A stretch of DNA of 10,027 bases from an uncultured Muribaculaceae bacterium. GTDB taxonomy: Bacteria; Bacteroidota; Bacteroidia; Bacteroidales; Muribaculaceae. The stretch covers positions 1 through 10,027 of the forward strand of contig CAUBWJ010000056.1 of the NCBI GenBank assembly GCA_958439725.1, given 5' to 3'. A model generated the notes under the pieces. It worked only from the letters and a program-made list of their open reading frames with translations. It searched no databases and was not told the origin of the DNA. Below, piece after piece: positions 1 to 7,299 of this stretch (position 1 is the stretch's first letter; the number at the start of each line of letters is the position of its first letter). The translations under genes and the position numbers were made by a program.

Positions 1-1
1 T

Positions 2-415
2 ATAGACTATGGGTTTTCACTTGCTTTGGGCTGGTTGCGATATCAACTCCAATATTTTGAAACATACTTTTTTGTGCAAATAGAGGATAGAGCTTGCAGA
101 TTTGAAGCGCAATATGAACAGAAGGCTATTTTAGGGAATATTGAAGAGACTAATTCATTATCCTTATTAAAGGATATATCTGACCATAAATATCTATGGG
201 AAAAGTGTAAGCTACGTATGTCTGAACGTTTATCACCCTCCCAATTTGCCTTGTTTGAAAAAGTTACATCCTCGTCTTTTGAACCTCCCAAGCTGATATT
301 GAATGTTCCAAATTGGATCATTCATGAAAAAATTGAATCTATCATTTATAATATTTCTTCAATATTTCGAGAAATTTATGGTGAAGATATGAGTCTTTGG
401 TATAATGTAGAGTAA
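2..415 (+). CDS. 3' end of an unrecognised A+T-rich gene (5' truncated by window edge)
   Basis: The reading frame is open from base 2 to the TAA at 413-415, giving about 137 residues. Because it is open to the edge, the real start lies outside the window, and the internal TTG at 26 is probably not a start. The visible part is mixed alpha-helical, rich in aromatic and charged residues, and ends DMSLWYNVE. I see no catalytic motif, membrane segment or signal peptide and do not recognise the family. The DNA is clearly more A+T-rich than the transporter gene downstream, which suggests acquired DNA. It ends 2 bp before the ATG of the WYL regulator gene, so the two are probably co-transcribed and may work together. 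Confidence 0.75.
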   Translation: MDYGFSLALGWLRYQLQYFETYFFVQIEDRACRFEAQYEQKAILGNIEETNSLSLLKDISDHKYLWEKCKLRMSERLSPSQFALFEKVTSSSFEPPKLILNVPNWIIHEKIESIIYNISSIFREIYGEDMSLWYNVE

Positions 416-417
416 AT

Positions 418-1338
418 ATGGTAGAACTTCTTTTAAAACGCTATCTTTGGCTTATTGACATTCTGCGTCGCAGAGGTGAGATGACTTATGAGGAGATTTC
501 CTCGGCATGGGAGCGTTCTGGGGTAAATGACAATGGGTCACTGTTGTCAAAGCGGACGCTGTATAATCATTGTCAGGCAGTGGGTCGTCAATTTGGGATT
601 GAGATAACATGCAGACGAGGACGTAACCTCAATTTCTATTATATCGCCAATCCTGAAGCTTTGAGTGATGACAGTATGAACAGCTGGCTAATCGAGAATT
701 TCTCGGTCGCAACATTATTGTCGGAGAACAAAGATATGTCAGACAAGATATTGCTTGAGGATATTCCCTCAGGGCGAATGTATCTCGATGATTTGCTGGC
801 TGCTATAAGAGAAGAAGCCGTAGTGAGACTCTCATACCGCAACTTTTCGGGTCGTGGCTATGATGATTTAGATGTGGAGCCACTTTGTGTAAAACTTTTC
901 AAACGAAGATGGTATGTACTCACCCGTCTCTCAGGCAGCGGAAAGTTACAGATATTCGCACTTGACCGTATCACTTCTTTGGCCAAAACAGGGCGCAAAT
1001 ATGTCTACCCCTCAGATTTTTCGCCAGCGGAATTCTTCGCTCCATATTTCGGTATAATAGCCTTGACCGGTGAGAAACCGGAAACAATACGACTGCGTGT
1101 ATTCGATGAGCTGAAAGGATATCTTAAATCCCTCCCTCTGCATCATTCGCAAAGAATAGTTGAAGAAGCGGATAATCATTTGGATATTACCGTAAAGGTG
1201 GCTCCGACCTTCGACTTCGTTCAGGAAATTCTCTCTCATCGCGAGCAGATGGAAGTCATTGCGCCGGTATCATTACGAATAGAGCTGTTGGATTTAATCA
1301 TGAAAATGAGGAACAGGTATAGTTATGTCGAGAAGTAG
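418..1338 (+). CDS. WYL-domain transcriptional regulator
   Basis: A 306-residue, probably DNA-binding, cytoplasmic regulator. Residues ~5-75 resemble a winged helix-turn-helix (LKRYLWLIDILRRRGEMTYE, then SKRTLYNHCQAV). Residues ~130-190 form the WYL domain: RLSYRNF at 137-143, EPLCVKLFKRRWYVLTRL at 154-171 with W165-Y166-V167 in the name-giving position, and FALDRI at 180-185. Residues ~222-300 fit the WCX C-terminal extension. Length is normal for the family. WYL domains are thought to sense nucleic acid or nucleotide ligands, and such regulators often accompany defence or DNA-damage genes. The ATG follows the previous stop by 2 bp and the next gene overlaps its 3' end, so it probably regulates its own operon. 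The ligand is unknown. Confidence 0.88.
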   Translation: MVELLLKRYLWLIDILRRRGEMTYEEISSAWERSGVNDNGSLLSKRTLYNHCQAVGRQFGIEITCRRGRNLNFYYIANPEALSDDSMNSWLIENFSVATLLSENKDMSDKILLEDIPSGRMYLDDLLAAIREEAVVRLSYRNFSGRGYDDLDVEPLCVKLFKRRWYVLTRLSGSGKLQIFALDRITSLAKTGRKYVYPSDFSPAEFFAPYFGIIALTGEKPETIRLRVFDELKGYLKSLPLHHSQRIVEEADNHLDITVKVAPTFDFVQEILSHREQMEVIAPVSLRIELLDLIMKMRNRYSYVEK

Positions 1339-1561
1339 AAAGAAGAATCCGGTTGTTTGGTGGTGTGGCCGTTCTAACAAACAGAGCAAGCAGCAATGCA
1401 ACAAACGATTTCGCCGAATCGTGAATCAAAGGTTACTTTCGGATTACTACCTGCCACATCATGTCAGGGAAGTGATGGATGAATGGGTAATGGCGGCTGA
1501 CGGGAAACACAGATTGACATCTGATTCAAAAAATTATAAAAAGTGCTTAAGAAAGAAATGA
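1325..1561 (+). CDS. Small basic MSRSRKK-type conserved hypothetical protein
   Basis: A 78-residue, strongly basic protein beginning MSRSRKKNP. It has a WWCGRSNKQSKQQCNKRFRR segment, an HHVREVMDEWVMAADGKH middle and a lysine-rich tail. From memory, short proteins that start MSRSRKK and carry a REV..W...DGK pattern are scattered among bacteria without known function, and this one fits that type. Its two cysteines (C14, C25) are too few for a clear zinc site. The high positive charge would suit nucleic-acid or phosphate binding, but that is inference. Its start overlaps the end of the WYL gene by 14 bp, with GAGGAAC a short way upstream. Its TGA overlaps the next ATG as ATGA, so it is translationally coupled on both sides. 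Confidence 0.75.
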   Translation: MSRSRKKNPVVWWCGRSNKQSKQQCNKRFRRIVNQRLLSDYYLPHHVREVMDEWVMAADGKHRLTSDSKNYKKCLRKK

Positions 1562-2034
1562 ACAGGCATGCTATTGCTGAGATAAACCATTTCATTGTAC
1601 TTAACGACCGTCTGGTAGAGTTGCAACATGAGGTGATGGAACAGGTCAAAGTCATTACCGAAAATCTTCGGGAGCAGATAACTAAAGGATTTCATCAATA
1701 CGATACTTTCGTTATTGACGGCTATATTTATGTCGAGGCATATGAAGAGGATAATACAGACGAACTATTGGATGCACTCTCATCATTTGCGAAATATTCT
1801 GTGATATGGTCCAATGACGAAACGAGTCAGGAAGTTCTTGAGGCTGAGATCGCTGAAGATATGCACTGGTATGCCAACTGGGGTGGTGTATTCCATCAGC
1901 TCGAGACGTCGCATGGATTGAAGCTGTGCCGTGCCTTCTGTCATCTGTTTGAGGAATCAAGGGTATTCACAATCGGTGATATTATGAAGATCAAGCCGGA
2001 AATGTTACAGCCTCATGTAGAGATTAACATCTAA
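1558..2034 (+). CDS. Hypothetical protein, 158 aa
   Basis: I chose the ATG at 1558 because it forms an ATGA overlap with the previous stop and has AAGAAAG just upstream. An in-frame GTG at 1543 would add only five residues. Residues ~1-45 are an amphipathic helix (HAIAEINHFIVLNDRLVELQ onward) that could form a coiled coil. The middle, ~52-110, is acidic (YVEAYEEDNTDELLDALSSF), followed by DMHWYANWGGVFHQLE. The C-terminus includes GDIMKIKPEML. No signal peptide, membrane segment or catalytic motif is visible, so it is probably cytosolic. I do not recognise the family. Coding is well supported by the tight operon fit, but function is unknown. Confidence 0.75.
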   Translation: MNRHAIAEINHFIVLNDRLVELQHEVMEQVKVITENLREQITKGFHQYDTFVIDGYIYVEAYEEDNTDELLDALSSFAKYSVIWSNDETSQEVLEAEIAEDMHWYANWGGVFHQLETSHGLKLCRAFCHLFEESRVFTIGDIMKIKPEMLQPHVEINI

Positions 2035-2049
2035 CTGCTTACGAATATT

Positions 2050-2352
2050 ATGCCCAAACAAAAACGACATCAAGCTGGTAAATACCCACGAGAGGATAAA
2101 TCGGGATTCACTCCGGATTTTGCCGATCATAAACCTTACACACTTTTTCGATCCGACAACGGTTTGTGGGGCGTTAAGAATGGTGATGGTGCGATTGAAA
2201 TCGAGCCTGCATATTATCGTGCCGAACAGACGGATTGGGAACGGGAACATGAAGCAGTGCGGCTTGTCTCTAAAAATGATGTTTTGATTGTCACACCTGA
2301 CGGCTGGGACATTCAGGCGTGGATTTCGGAAGACCTGACAAACAAATTTTAG
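2050..2352 (+). CDS. WG-repeat-like small protein, 100 aa
   Basis: Residues ~30-60 (LFRSDNGLWGVKNGDGAIEI, then EPAYYRAE) match the pattern of a WG repeat: W-G-hydrophobic-x-N-x-x-G-x-hydrophobic-x-I-x-P-x-Y. WG repeats usually occur in tandem in large beta-rich binding proteins; only one clear copy is present here, with a possible degenerate second one around LIVTPDGWDIQAW. The N-terminus is basic (MPKQKRHQAGKYPRED) and there is no signal peptide. It starts 15 bp after the previous gene, and its TAG is followed immediately by the next ATG. It is probably a small adaptor or partner of its neighbours, but that is inference. Confidence 0.72.
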   Translation: MPKQKRHQAGKYPREDKSGFTPDFADHKPYTLFRSDNGLWGVKNGDGAIEIEPAYYRAEQTDWEREHEAVRLVSKNDVLIVTPDGWDIQAWISEDLTNKF

Positions 2353-3447
2353 ATGATTATGATACGAAATGAACTTAGTTCAAATCTGACATTTGAAGAA
2401 TTTAAAGCGTTGGCTGAGCGAGAGCCAAGCCTTAAGGGACGATGGATATATATGCTCACCCGCAAGATGATGCATGCTGATGAGATGAAACATCCCTATC
2501 CCAGGTTTGAACTCTCCCATGAGGAGATTTTATATTTTCGTTCGTTAGCCGATGCAGAAAAATATATGAGAAATCATACTTCCAATGTCTATTGTAATTG
2601 TGTAAAGCAGCTGCCTTTCGGCGACAAGGGAGAGAATGGCTATAGTAATCAGGGGGCGGAATGGCTCTATGGTCGGGATGGGAATATGCTGGACTATACC
2701 ATTACCCGGGGGTTCGGGACACCGACTGACACATGTTTCTTCGGCCGCCCTTCGCATCGTCAACGTTTTAAAGTCGGAGACATTGTGGAGGTAGTCGACG
2801 CAGAATATGTAAGACTTGCGGTGTTGAATCATCAGGTGCCGAGTATCAGACGTTGCTGGGGGGCATATAATAAATTCAAGTCGTCCCGATTTCCTTATTG
2901 TCTGGATTTGTCTGATGACAGTGCGGTTGTAATCGACGGACCATCATATTATGACCATGATCATGTCTCGTCTCTGCAACTTCTTGAACCGCGTTATCCG
3001 ATTCCTGAAGCCATAAAGGCGGATATGCTCACATGGAATGAACGTTGTGAAAAAGAAGAGGAAGGCATCTGGCTGAAGGAAATCAGTGAGCATCGCGACT
3101 CGGCGAATGATGAAAAAGGAGAAAGCTTTGGTGAGTTTTATGAACTTGGACTGTACATCCACTTTGATGAAGATAGTAATCGTCCTCATCTTCATGTTAA
3201 TGATCGTTATGGCTTAAAAGTTGGGTTGTCTATCGAAAAAGCGGAATACTATGATCATGATGGTTATACCGGTCGGCTGACCGATAATCAGCTAAAAGGT
3301 CTGTACTTCTATCTTAGTGTGGTAACGCAAGGAAAAACGAGGTGGTGGTATATGCTCAGGGTCTGGAATGAGGATAATGACAATCGTGACCGGATGTTAT
3401 CTTTAGATATTCCTTTGCCGGATTATTTATCGCTGATTACTGATTGA
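2353..3447 (+). CDS. Hypothetical protein, 364 aa, last gene of the left operon
   Basis: The ATG follows the previous stop directly; a second in-frame ATG lies at 2359. The N-terminal third holds C82 and C84 (VYCNCVKQLPFG), then WLYGRDGNMLDYTITRGFG and a cluster reading TCFFGRPSHRQRFKVGDIVE. That last stretch looks like a small beta-barrel (RFKVGDIVEVVDAEYVRLAV) and is followed by DHDHVSSLQLLEPR. The C-terminal ~100 residues (YIHFDEDSNRPHLHVNDRYG, then KAEYYDHDGYTG) faintly recall DUF4160-like proteins with an H-x-H-V motif. I recall similar hypotheticals with RFKVGDIVEV plus HDHVS in Bacteroidales, but no function. It is soluble, with no signal peptide. After it the strand becomes G-rich and no clear terminator is seen. 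Confidence 0.78.
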   Translation: MIMIRNELSSNLTFEEFKALAEREPSLKGRWIYMLTRKMMHADEMKHPYPRFELSHEEILYFRSLADAEKYMRNHTSNVYCNCVKQLPFGDKGENGYSNQGAEWLYGRDGNMLDYTITRGFGTPTDTCFFGRPSHRQRFKVGDIVEVVDAEYVRLAVLNHQVPSIRRCWGAYNKFKSSRFPYCLDLSDDSAVVIDGPSYYDHDHVSSLQLLEPRYPIPEAIKADMLTWNERCEKEEEGIWLKEISEHRDSANDEKGESFGEFYELGLYIHFDEDSNRPHLHVNDRYGLKVGLSIEKAEYYDHDGYTGRLTDNQLKGLYFYLSVVTQGKTRWWYMLRVWNEDNDNRDRMLSLDIPLPDYLSLITD

Positions 3448-3541
3448 TCGGGGGAATTGGGGGGGGTATTTGAGATATTGGAATTATTGGAATGATTGGA
3501 GGGAGGGGAGAGGGGAATGTGGGGGTTGGGCTTGAAAAGTG
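3448..3541 (+). repeat. C-depleted, G-rich spacer with 9-bp tandem repeat and G-quadruplex motif
   Basis: The + strand of this intergenic segment is nearly free of C and contains runs of five G (3450-3454) and eight G (3459-3466). A 9-bp unit ATTGGAATT repeats three times at 3477-3503 (ATTGGAATT, ATTGGAATG, ATTGGAGGG). At 3501-3530, five runs of three to five G are separated by 1, 3, 5 and 2 bases, which fits the usual intramolecular G-quadruplex rule. It ends directly at the -33 box of the transporter promoter. Confidence 0.75.
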
Positions 3542-3562
3542 GGGAATCTATGATTATATTTG
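3531..3562 (+). promoter_or_regulatory. Bacteroidota-type promoter of the SLC13 transporter
   Basis: A TTG at 3532-3534 (within CTTGAAAA) serves as the -33 box, and TATATTTG at 3555-3562 matches the -7 consensus TAnnTTTG exactly. The 20-bp gap is typical. Transcription should start near 3569, leaving a leader of about 20 bases. AAAAAGG sits just before the ATG at 3588. Confidence 0.75.
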
Positions 3563-3587
3563 TAGGTGATAATAAGTTGAAAAAGGT

Positions 3588-5420
3588 ATGCTCGTTACTA
3601 TAGTTACTCTGGTGATGGCTGCGGCTGGTTTTGTGTGGGGAAAGATTCGTGCTGATGTGGTGGCTCTCATTGCGTTGCTTGTGCTGACGCTTTCGGGCAT
3701 TCTTACCACTCAGGAGGCTCTGTCGGGATTTTCGAATCCGATTGTGATAATGATGGTGGGGCTGTTTGTGGTGGGAGGTGCCATTTTCAATACGGGGCTG
3801 GCCAAGATGATTGGCGCGCGGTTGTCGCGCCTGGGTAACGGGAGCCCTACGCGGCTGTTTCTGGTGGTGGTGCTGGCCACGGGACTTATAGGCGGTTTCG
3901 TGAGCAATACCGGCACGGTTGCGCTGATGCTTCCTATAGTGGTTTCGATGGCAGCAAGTGCGGGCGCGTCGGCTTCACGCTTTCTTATGCCGCTGGCATT
4001 TGCCTCGAGTATCGGCGGAATGCTTACGCTGATAGGTACGCCTCCGAACCTTGTGATAGCCGAGGCGTGGGAGGAATTCAGCGGCACGCCTTTGACGATG
4101 TTTTCTTTTCTGCCTACGGGCATGATATGTCTGGCGGCCGGAACTCTGCTGCTTATACCGCTGAGCAAGATTCTTTCGGGAAACAAGAAGAAAAATGACG
4201 GGTCTTCGAAAAGGAACCGTACGCTCGCCGACATCGTTGAGGAGTATAATCTCAACCACGATCTGTGGCGCGTGGATGTGCCCGCTTCGTCTCCAATCTC
4301 TGGGCTTTCGCTCGGCGCTCTTTCGCTCAGGGCCAACTATGGTCTGGAGGTGCTGGAGCTAAGGGTGGTGGAAGGAAAAGGACTGCTGAAAAATGTGACG
4401 CAGGAAGCGCCGACGGCTTCATCGGTAATCGAGGTGGGCGACATACTCTTCATACGCGGGCCGCGCGAGAATGTGGACCGGTTCGTGTCGGATTACGGGC
4501 TGCGGGTGGCTGACGATAACGATGAGTCGCGCCGGCATCTGGATTTCTATGACATTGGTCTGGCCGAAATAGTGATTCTTCCCAATTCGGGAATACTTAA
4601 GGAGACGATAGCGGGTCTGGATTTCCGCAACCGTTATAATGTGAATATCCTCGGTGTGAGAAGAGGCGGGGAGTATATCACCGATAATCTGGGCGACCGG
4701 AAGGTGGCCAAGGGAGATGTGCTTCTGGTGCAGGGCACATGGGATGCTATCGAGAAAATAAGCCGCGATACGCGCGACTGGGTTGTGCTTGGCGAGCCGG
4801 AAGGTCAGGCTTCGAAGGTGACTATCGACTATAAGGCGCCGATGGCGGCCGTGATAATGCTGGGAATGATTGCTGCATTGGTGTTCAGTAGCGTTCCTGC
4901 TGTGTTTGTTGTGCTGACTGCAGGGGTGCTGATGATGCTGACGGGATGTTTCCGCAGCGTGGCCGATGCTTACCGCACTATAAATTGGGAAAGTATCGTG
5001 CTGATTGCAGCGATGATGCCGATGAGTTTCGCGCTGGAGAAAACGGGCGTGAGCGAGATTGTGAGTGTGTCGCTTGTCGAGGCGCTTGGGGAGATAGGGC
5101 CGCACTGGCTTATGGCAGGAATCTATTTTACGACGTCGCTGCTTACGCTTTTCATATCGAATACGGCCACAAGCGTGCTGATGGCCCCGATAGCGGTTCA
5201 GAGTGCCGTGGCCTATGGTGTGAGTCCGCTACCGATGCTTTTCGCGGTGACTTTCGGGGCATCGCTGTGCTTCATGTCGCCGTTCTCCACGCCGCCTAAC
5301 GCACTGGTGATGCCAGCCGGCCAATACACGTTTATGGACTATGTGAAGGTGGGAGCGTCGCTGCAGATTCTGCTGGGCATATTGATGATATTTGTTATTC
5401 CTGTTTTCTTTCCGTTCTGA
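3588..5420 (+). CDS. SLC13/DASS-family transporter with two central TrkA_C (RCK_C) domains
   Basis: A 610-residue inner-membrane permease, probably a Na+-coupled anion transporter. The N-terminal half has hydrophobic helices at ~1-60, 88-125 and 170-195. It carries the SLC13 motif SNTGTVALMLPI (106-117) and the substrate-loop signature GTPPNLVI (150-157). The cytosolic insert ~200-410 holds two TrkA_C-like domains (about 225-310 and 320-400), each with a pattern like VxxGDILFIRG or VAKGDVLLVQG. The C-terminal half (~418-610) repeats the fold, with SNTATSVLMAPIAV at 524-537 and SPFSTPPNALVM at 564-575. The length is right for the SLC13-TrkA_C subgroup. Substrate (sulfate, dicarboxylate or another anion) cannot be read from sequence. 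It has its own promoter and is clearly more G+C-rich than its left neighbours, as expected for a core gene. Confidence 0.93.
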   Translation: MLVTIVTLVMAAAGFVWGKIRADVVALIALLVLTLSGILTTQEALSGFSNPIVIMMVGLFVVGGAIFNTGLAKMIGARLSRLGNGSPTRLFLVVVLATGLIGGFVSNTGTVALMLPIVVSMAASAGASASRFLMPLAFASSIGGMLTLIGTPPNLVIAEAWEEFSGTPLTMFSFLPTGMICLAAGTLLLIPLSKILSGNKKKNDGSSKRNRTLADIVEEYNLNHDLWRVDVPASSPISGLSLGALSLRANYGLEVLELRVVEGKGLLKNVTQEAPTASSVIEVGDILFIRGPRENVDRFVSDYGLRVADDNDESRRHLDFYDIGLAEIVILPNSGILKETIAGLDFRNRYNVNILGVRRGGEYITDNLGDRKVAKGDVLLVQGTWDAIEKISRDTRDWVVLGEPEGQASKVTIDYKAPMAAVIMLGMIAALVFSSVPAVFVVLTAGVLMMLTGCFRSVADAYRTINWESIVLIAAMMPMSFALEKTGVSEIVSVSLVEALGEIGPHWLMAGIYFTTSLLTLFISNTATSVLMAPIAVQSAVAYGVSPLPMLFAVTFGASLCFMSPFSTPPNALVMPAGQYTFMDYVKVGASLQILLGILMIFVIPVFFPF

Positions 5421-5424
5421 GAAA

Positions 5425-5446
5425 GCGGTGCTACCGTTTTTAACGG
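5425..5446 (+). terminator. Weak terminator-like hairpins after the transporter
   Basis: Two small alternative stems overlap here: CGGT-GCT-ACCG followed by five T, and CCGTT-TTT-AACGG followed by CATTTTA. Both stems are short (4-5 bp), so termination would be inefficient. The position, 5 bases after the transporter stop and before the next promoter, fits. Confidence 0.35.
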
Positions 5447-5454
5447 CATTTTAT

Positions 5455-5462
5455 TATATTTG
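5455..5462 (+). promoter_or_regulatory. -7 box of the mrr-like remnant
   Basis: TATATTTG matches TAnnTTTG exactly and lies 24 bp before the ATG at 5487. There is no good TTTG 19-21 bp upstream, only T-rich sequence at 5436-5441, so the promoter is weaker than the others in the window. Confidence 0.5.
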
Positions 5463-5486
5463 CAGATATGACTTTATTCCTTATTT

Positions 5487-5650
5487 ATGATACCGCAATT
5501 TGAAGAAATACGCATAGAAGTGCTTAAAGAGTTGAAATGTGGAAAGATTATGAGGACGAGAGACCTCAAACTGCTCCTGGCCAAACATTTCCATCTGACA
5601 CAAGAAGAGATGAACGCTTGGTATCCGTCGGGAAACGGCGAGATATCCTC
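5487..5650 (+). pseudogene. Mrr_N-domain (winged helix) remnant of an Mrr-type restriction enzyme
   Basis: The first ~53 codons (MIPQFEEIRIEVLKELKCGK, then TRDLKLLLAKHFHLTQEE, then YPSGNGEI) match the N-terminal winged helix of Mrr restriction endonucleases. That domain usually begins MIPxYxE, has a hydrophobic helix before F-x-L-T-x-E-E, and reads P-S-G-x-G before a conserved (Y/N)DR-x-x-W-A segment. Here the frame departs from the family right after GEI: the expected DRxxWA segment and the whole C-terminal nuclease domain are missing. The frame then runs through IS-like repeats and the antisense end of the next gene to a meaningless stop at 5831. Intact Mrr proteins are about 300 residues and cut modified DNA. 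This copy must be inactive as a nuclease. The break coincides with the repeats at 5651-5707, so insertion followed by deletion is the likely cause. Confidence 0.72.
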
Positions 5651-5707
5651 GGTTGTTCGTTTGAAAAAGTGTAATGGAGGCATGGTTATTCGGTCGAAAA
5701 AGTGTAA
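5651..5707. repeat. Two direct repeats, probably a remnant end of an IS21-type element
   Basis: A 24-bp sequence at 5651-5674 recurs at 5684-5707 with three mismatches; both copies end GAAAAAGTGTAA and the spacer is 9 bp. IS21-family elements carry multiple ~20-bp repeats near each end and start with TG. Here TG occurs at 5654, right where Mrr homology stops. No istA or istB sequence remains. The IS21 assignment is by analogy; the repeat pair and the gene break are seen directly. Confidence 0.5.
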
Positions 5708-5754
5708 CTCTTGTTCTACTCAATTGAAGAATCCAGGCCTTAAAAAGAATTTAA

Positions 5755-6273
5755 TCAATCCTCTGCGTATTCGTAGTAGATGTCCCACAATGTATCCGGG
5801 AAGCCATATCCACAACACTCCACAGACTTAATCATCTTTTTCATGCGTGGCGAGTATTCGGGCATCAGTCCGTTGGAAGATATGAATTTGACCGCTTTGT
5901 TGAAATTGTTTTCAAGAGCGGTATAAAACGGATCGTCGTAATCGCCGTATTGTGCGGTCAGGCTGCATCCTTGTTCCACATAGTAGAGCATCAGGTCCGC
6001 AATGGCATGTGGGTCAGGTACAAGTTTCTTGAATGAGGTTATCAGTTTATTGCATTCTCTGAAACTCGGATCTTTGGGCCAGTCATTGCGGCCAAAGAAT
6101 TGGTTGCGTATTGCCTTCTTATATTTTTCAAGCTCGGCATCGCTATTGGGTTCCATATAAAACTCAAGCCATGCGTTCGCTTCCTTGCTCGCATCGTATA
6201 ACTGGAGCATTATATCGACTACCTGTTCTTTTGAAAGAGCCGACATATATTTTTTTAATTTTGCTTTTGACAT
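5755..6273 (-). CDS. DUF6155-like protein, fourth gene of the hipBST operon
   Basis: A 172-residue soluble, mostly helical protein. It begins MSKAKLKKYMSALSKEQVVD, then LQLYDASKEANAWLEFYMEP. The middle reads FKKLVPDPHAIADLMLYYVE, followed by GDYDDPFYTALENNF, and the C-terminus is CCGYGFPDTLWDIYYEYAED. This order (S-K-E-Q start, FY.NP, IADLML..VE.G, DYGD-FY, GFxD..xDxYYEY) fits what I recall of family DUF6155, which has no known function. It starts 21 bp after the hipT stop on the same strand, so it is probably co-transcribed with hipBST. It could be an accessory or immunity-like factor, or merely a passenger. Its end lies only 47 bp from the IS-like repeats on the opposite side. Confidence 0.8.
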   Translation of the reverse strand: MSKAKLKKYMSALSKEQVVDIMLQLYDASKEANAWLEFYMEPNSDAELEKYKKAIRNQFFGRNDWPKDPSFRECNKLITSFKKLVPDPHAIADLMLYYVEQGCSLTAQYGDYDDPFYTALENNFNKAVKFISSNGLMPEYSPRMKKMIKSVECCGYGFPDTLWDIYYEYAED

Positions 6274-6294
6274 TTTGGTACAGTTAAAGTGGGA

Positions 6295-7299
6295 TTATTC
6301 TGAAAATCTGTTGAAACGGCTTATCCGTTCATTTACAATACGGATGTAGTTGCGTTTCAGTTTGTCGGTGAGAAAACTATGGTCAACAAGTCGCTTTGCA
6401 CCTTCAGGGAAAGCGGTGTATTTGTTTAGGATTCTATCAATACGTTTTTTTACCAGGCCAATTTTCTCTCCGAATTTCTCAAAGTCGAGGCGGCATGGGT
6501 GTCCGGTTCTGTCGTAAATGTCGCTTTTTTCTATATCGTATGCCAGTCCACCGTCAAGACCGAAGTCATCGCCATTGACATGCAGGCTGGTGTTGATAAG
6601 GTCGTAAGCAGGAGCCAGTCGGTAATCGCGCCCATTCAGAATCAACGAGAAATTTTTAAGGTGATCATCGCCATTAGCATAAATGTAATTGAAAACCACA
6701 AGTTCAAAGAACCGCTCCATGTCAACCATCCATGCGGCGACATTTGCCCTGATCGCTTTGGCTATATCCTCATAGCAACCGTTGTATTTGAACTGAAGGC
6801 CGGCGGTCTGTTCATTCTTGCCTATTATCGAGGCGAAATCCTCCATCGGGAGTTTTGACCCGTCGGGGAGGATGTCGAAACGGCGGGTAATATATACCGA
6901 CTGACCTTTGGGCGTAAAACAAAGACCATTAGCCGCGGTCTGTATTCCGTAAATCTGTGAGGCAATCTGCATCGTAAGATGCTCGTTGGCAGGAATCATC
7001 TTGCGGTCACGAAGAGTCTTGTCCCACGGCGCAGGTTTCAATATATGCGTAGAACGTTCATTGTCGCCTGCTATATTGATTGCATTTGCATTTATAATAG
7101 CCGGAAATTTTTCCTGAACGCCTGAAACCGATATGCGGTGCATGGCATCCGCAATCTCGCCGACATTCCGGAACTCGTCAATGTCAAATCCAAGTACCGG
7201 ATTCACTTTTGTTTTACCAAATAGTAATTTGGCGTATTTCGGGCTATAAGTGTTAAATCCCTCAGCAAGAGAAGAAGGACAGTTCTTTATTTCAACCAT
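6295..7299 (-). CDS. hipT: HipT, HipA-like serine/threonine kinase toxin
   Basis: A 334-residue HipA C-terminal-type kinase lacking the N-terminal subdomain that HipA normally carries. In the E. coli O127 HipBST system the kinase inactivates tryptophanyl-tRNA synthetase by phosphorylation, slowing growth. Visible motifs: Gly-rich loop ISVSGVQEKF with S57 and S59, the SxS autophosphorylation pair typical of HipT; K88 in HILKP (ATP lysine); E106 in ANEHL; hinge YITRRFD at 136-142; catalytic loop NGDDHLKN at 209-216 with D211 as base and N216; metal-binding D233 in APAYD. All catalytic residues are present and the length matches EPEC HipT (~335), so it looks active. The start overlaps the end of hipS by 8 bp. 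The target in this host is unproven. Confidence 0.92.
   Translation of the reverse strand: MVEIKNCPSSLAEGFNTYSPKYAKLLFGKTKVNPVLGFDIDEFRNVGEIADAMHRISVSGVQEKFPAIINANAINIAGDNERSTHILKPAPWDKTLRDRKMIPANEHLTMQIASQIYGIQTAANGLCFTPKGQSVYITRRFDILPDGSKLPMEDFASIIGKNEQTAGLQFKYNGCYEDIAKAIRANVAAWMVDMERFFELVVFNYIYANGDDHLKNFSLILNGRDYRLAPAYDLINTSLHVNGDDFGLDGGLAYDIEKSDIYDRTGHPCRLDFEKFGEKIGLVKKRIDRILNKYTAFPEGAKRLVDHSFLTDKLKRNYIRIVNERISRFNRFSE

Noticed and set aside
3710..5105. Long minus-strand open frames opposite the transporter gene (3710-4336, 4419-5105)
   Set aside because: They are antisense to a clear 610-aa transporter, have no family features and reflect the G+C-rich codon pattern of the real gene.
5651..5707. 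CRISPR repeats
   Set aside because: Only two imperfect copies with a 9-bp spacer and no cas genes.
5651..5831. Continuation of the mrr-like frame to the stop at 5831
   Set aside because: It crosses the IS-like repeats and then the antisense end of the DUF6155 gene, so it is not meaningful coding sequence.
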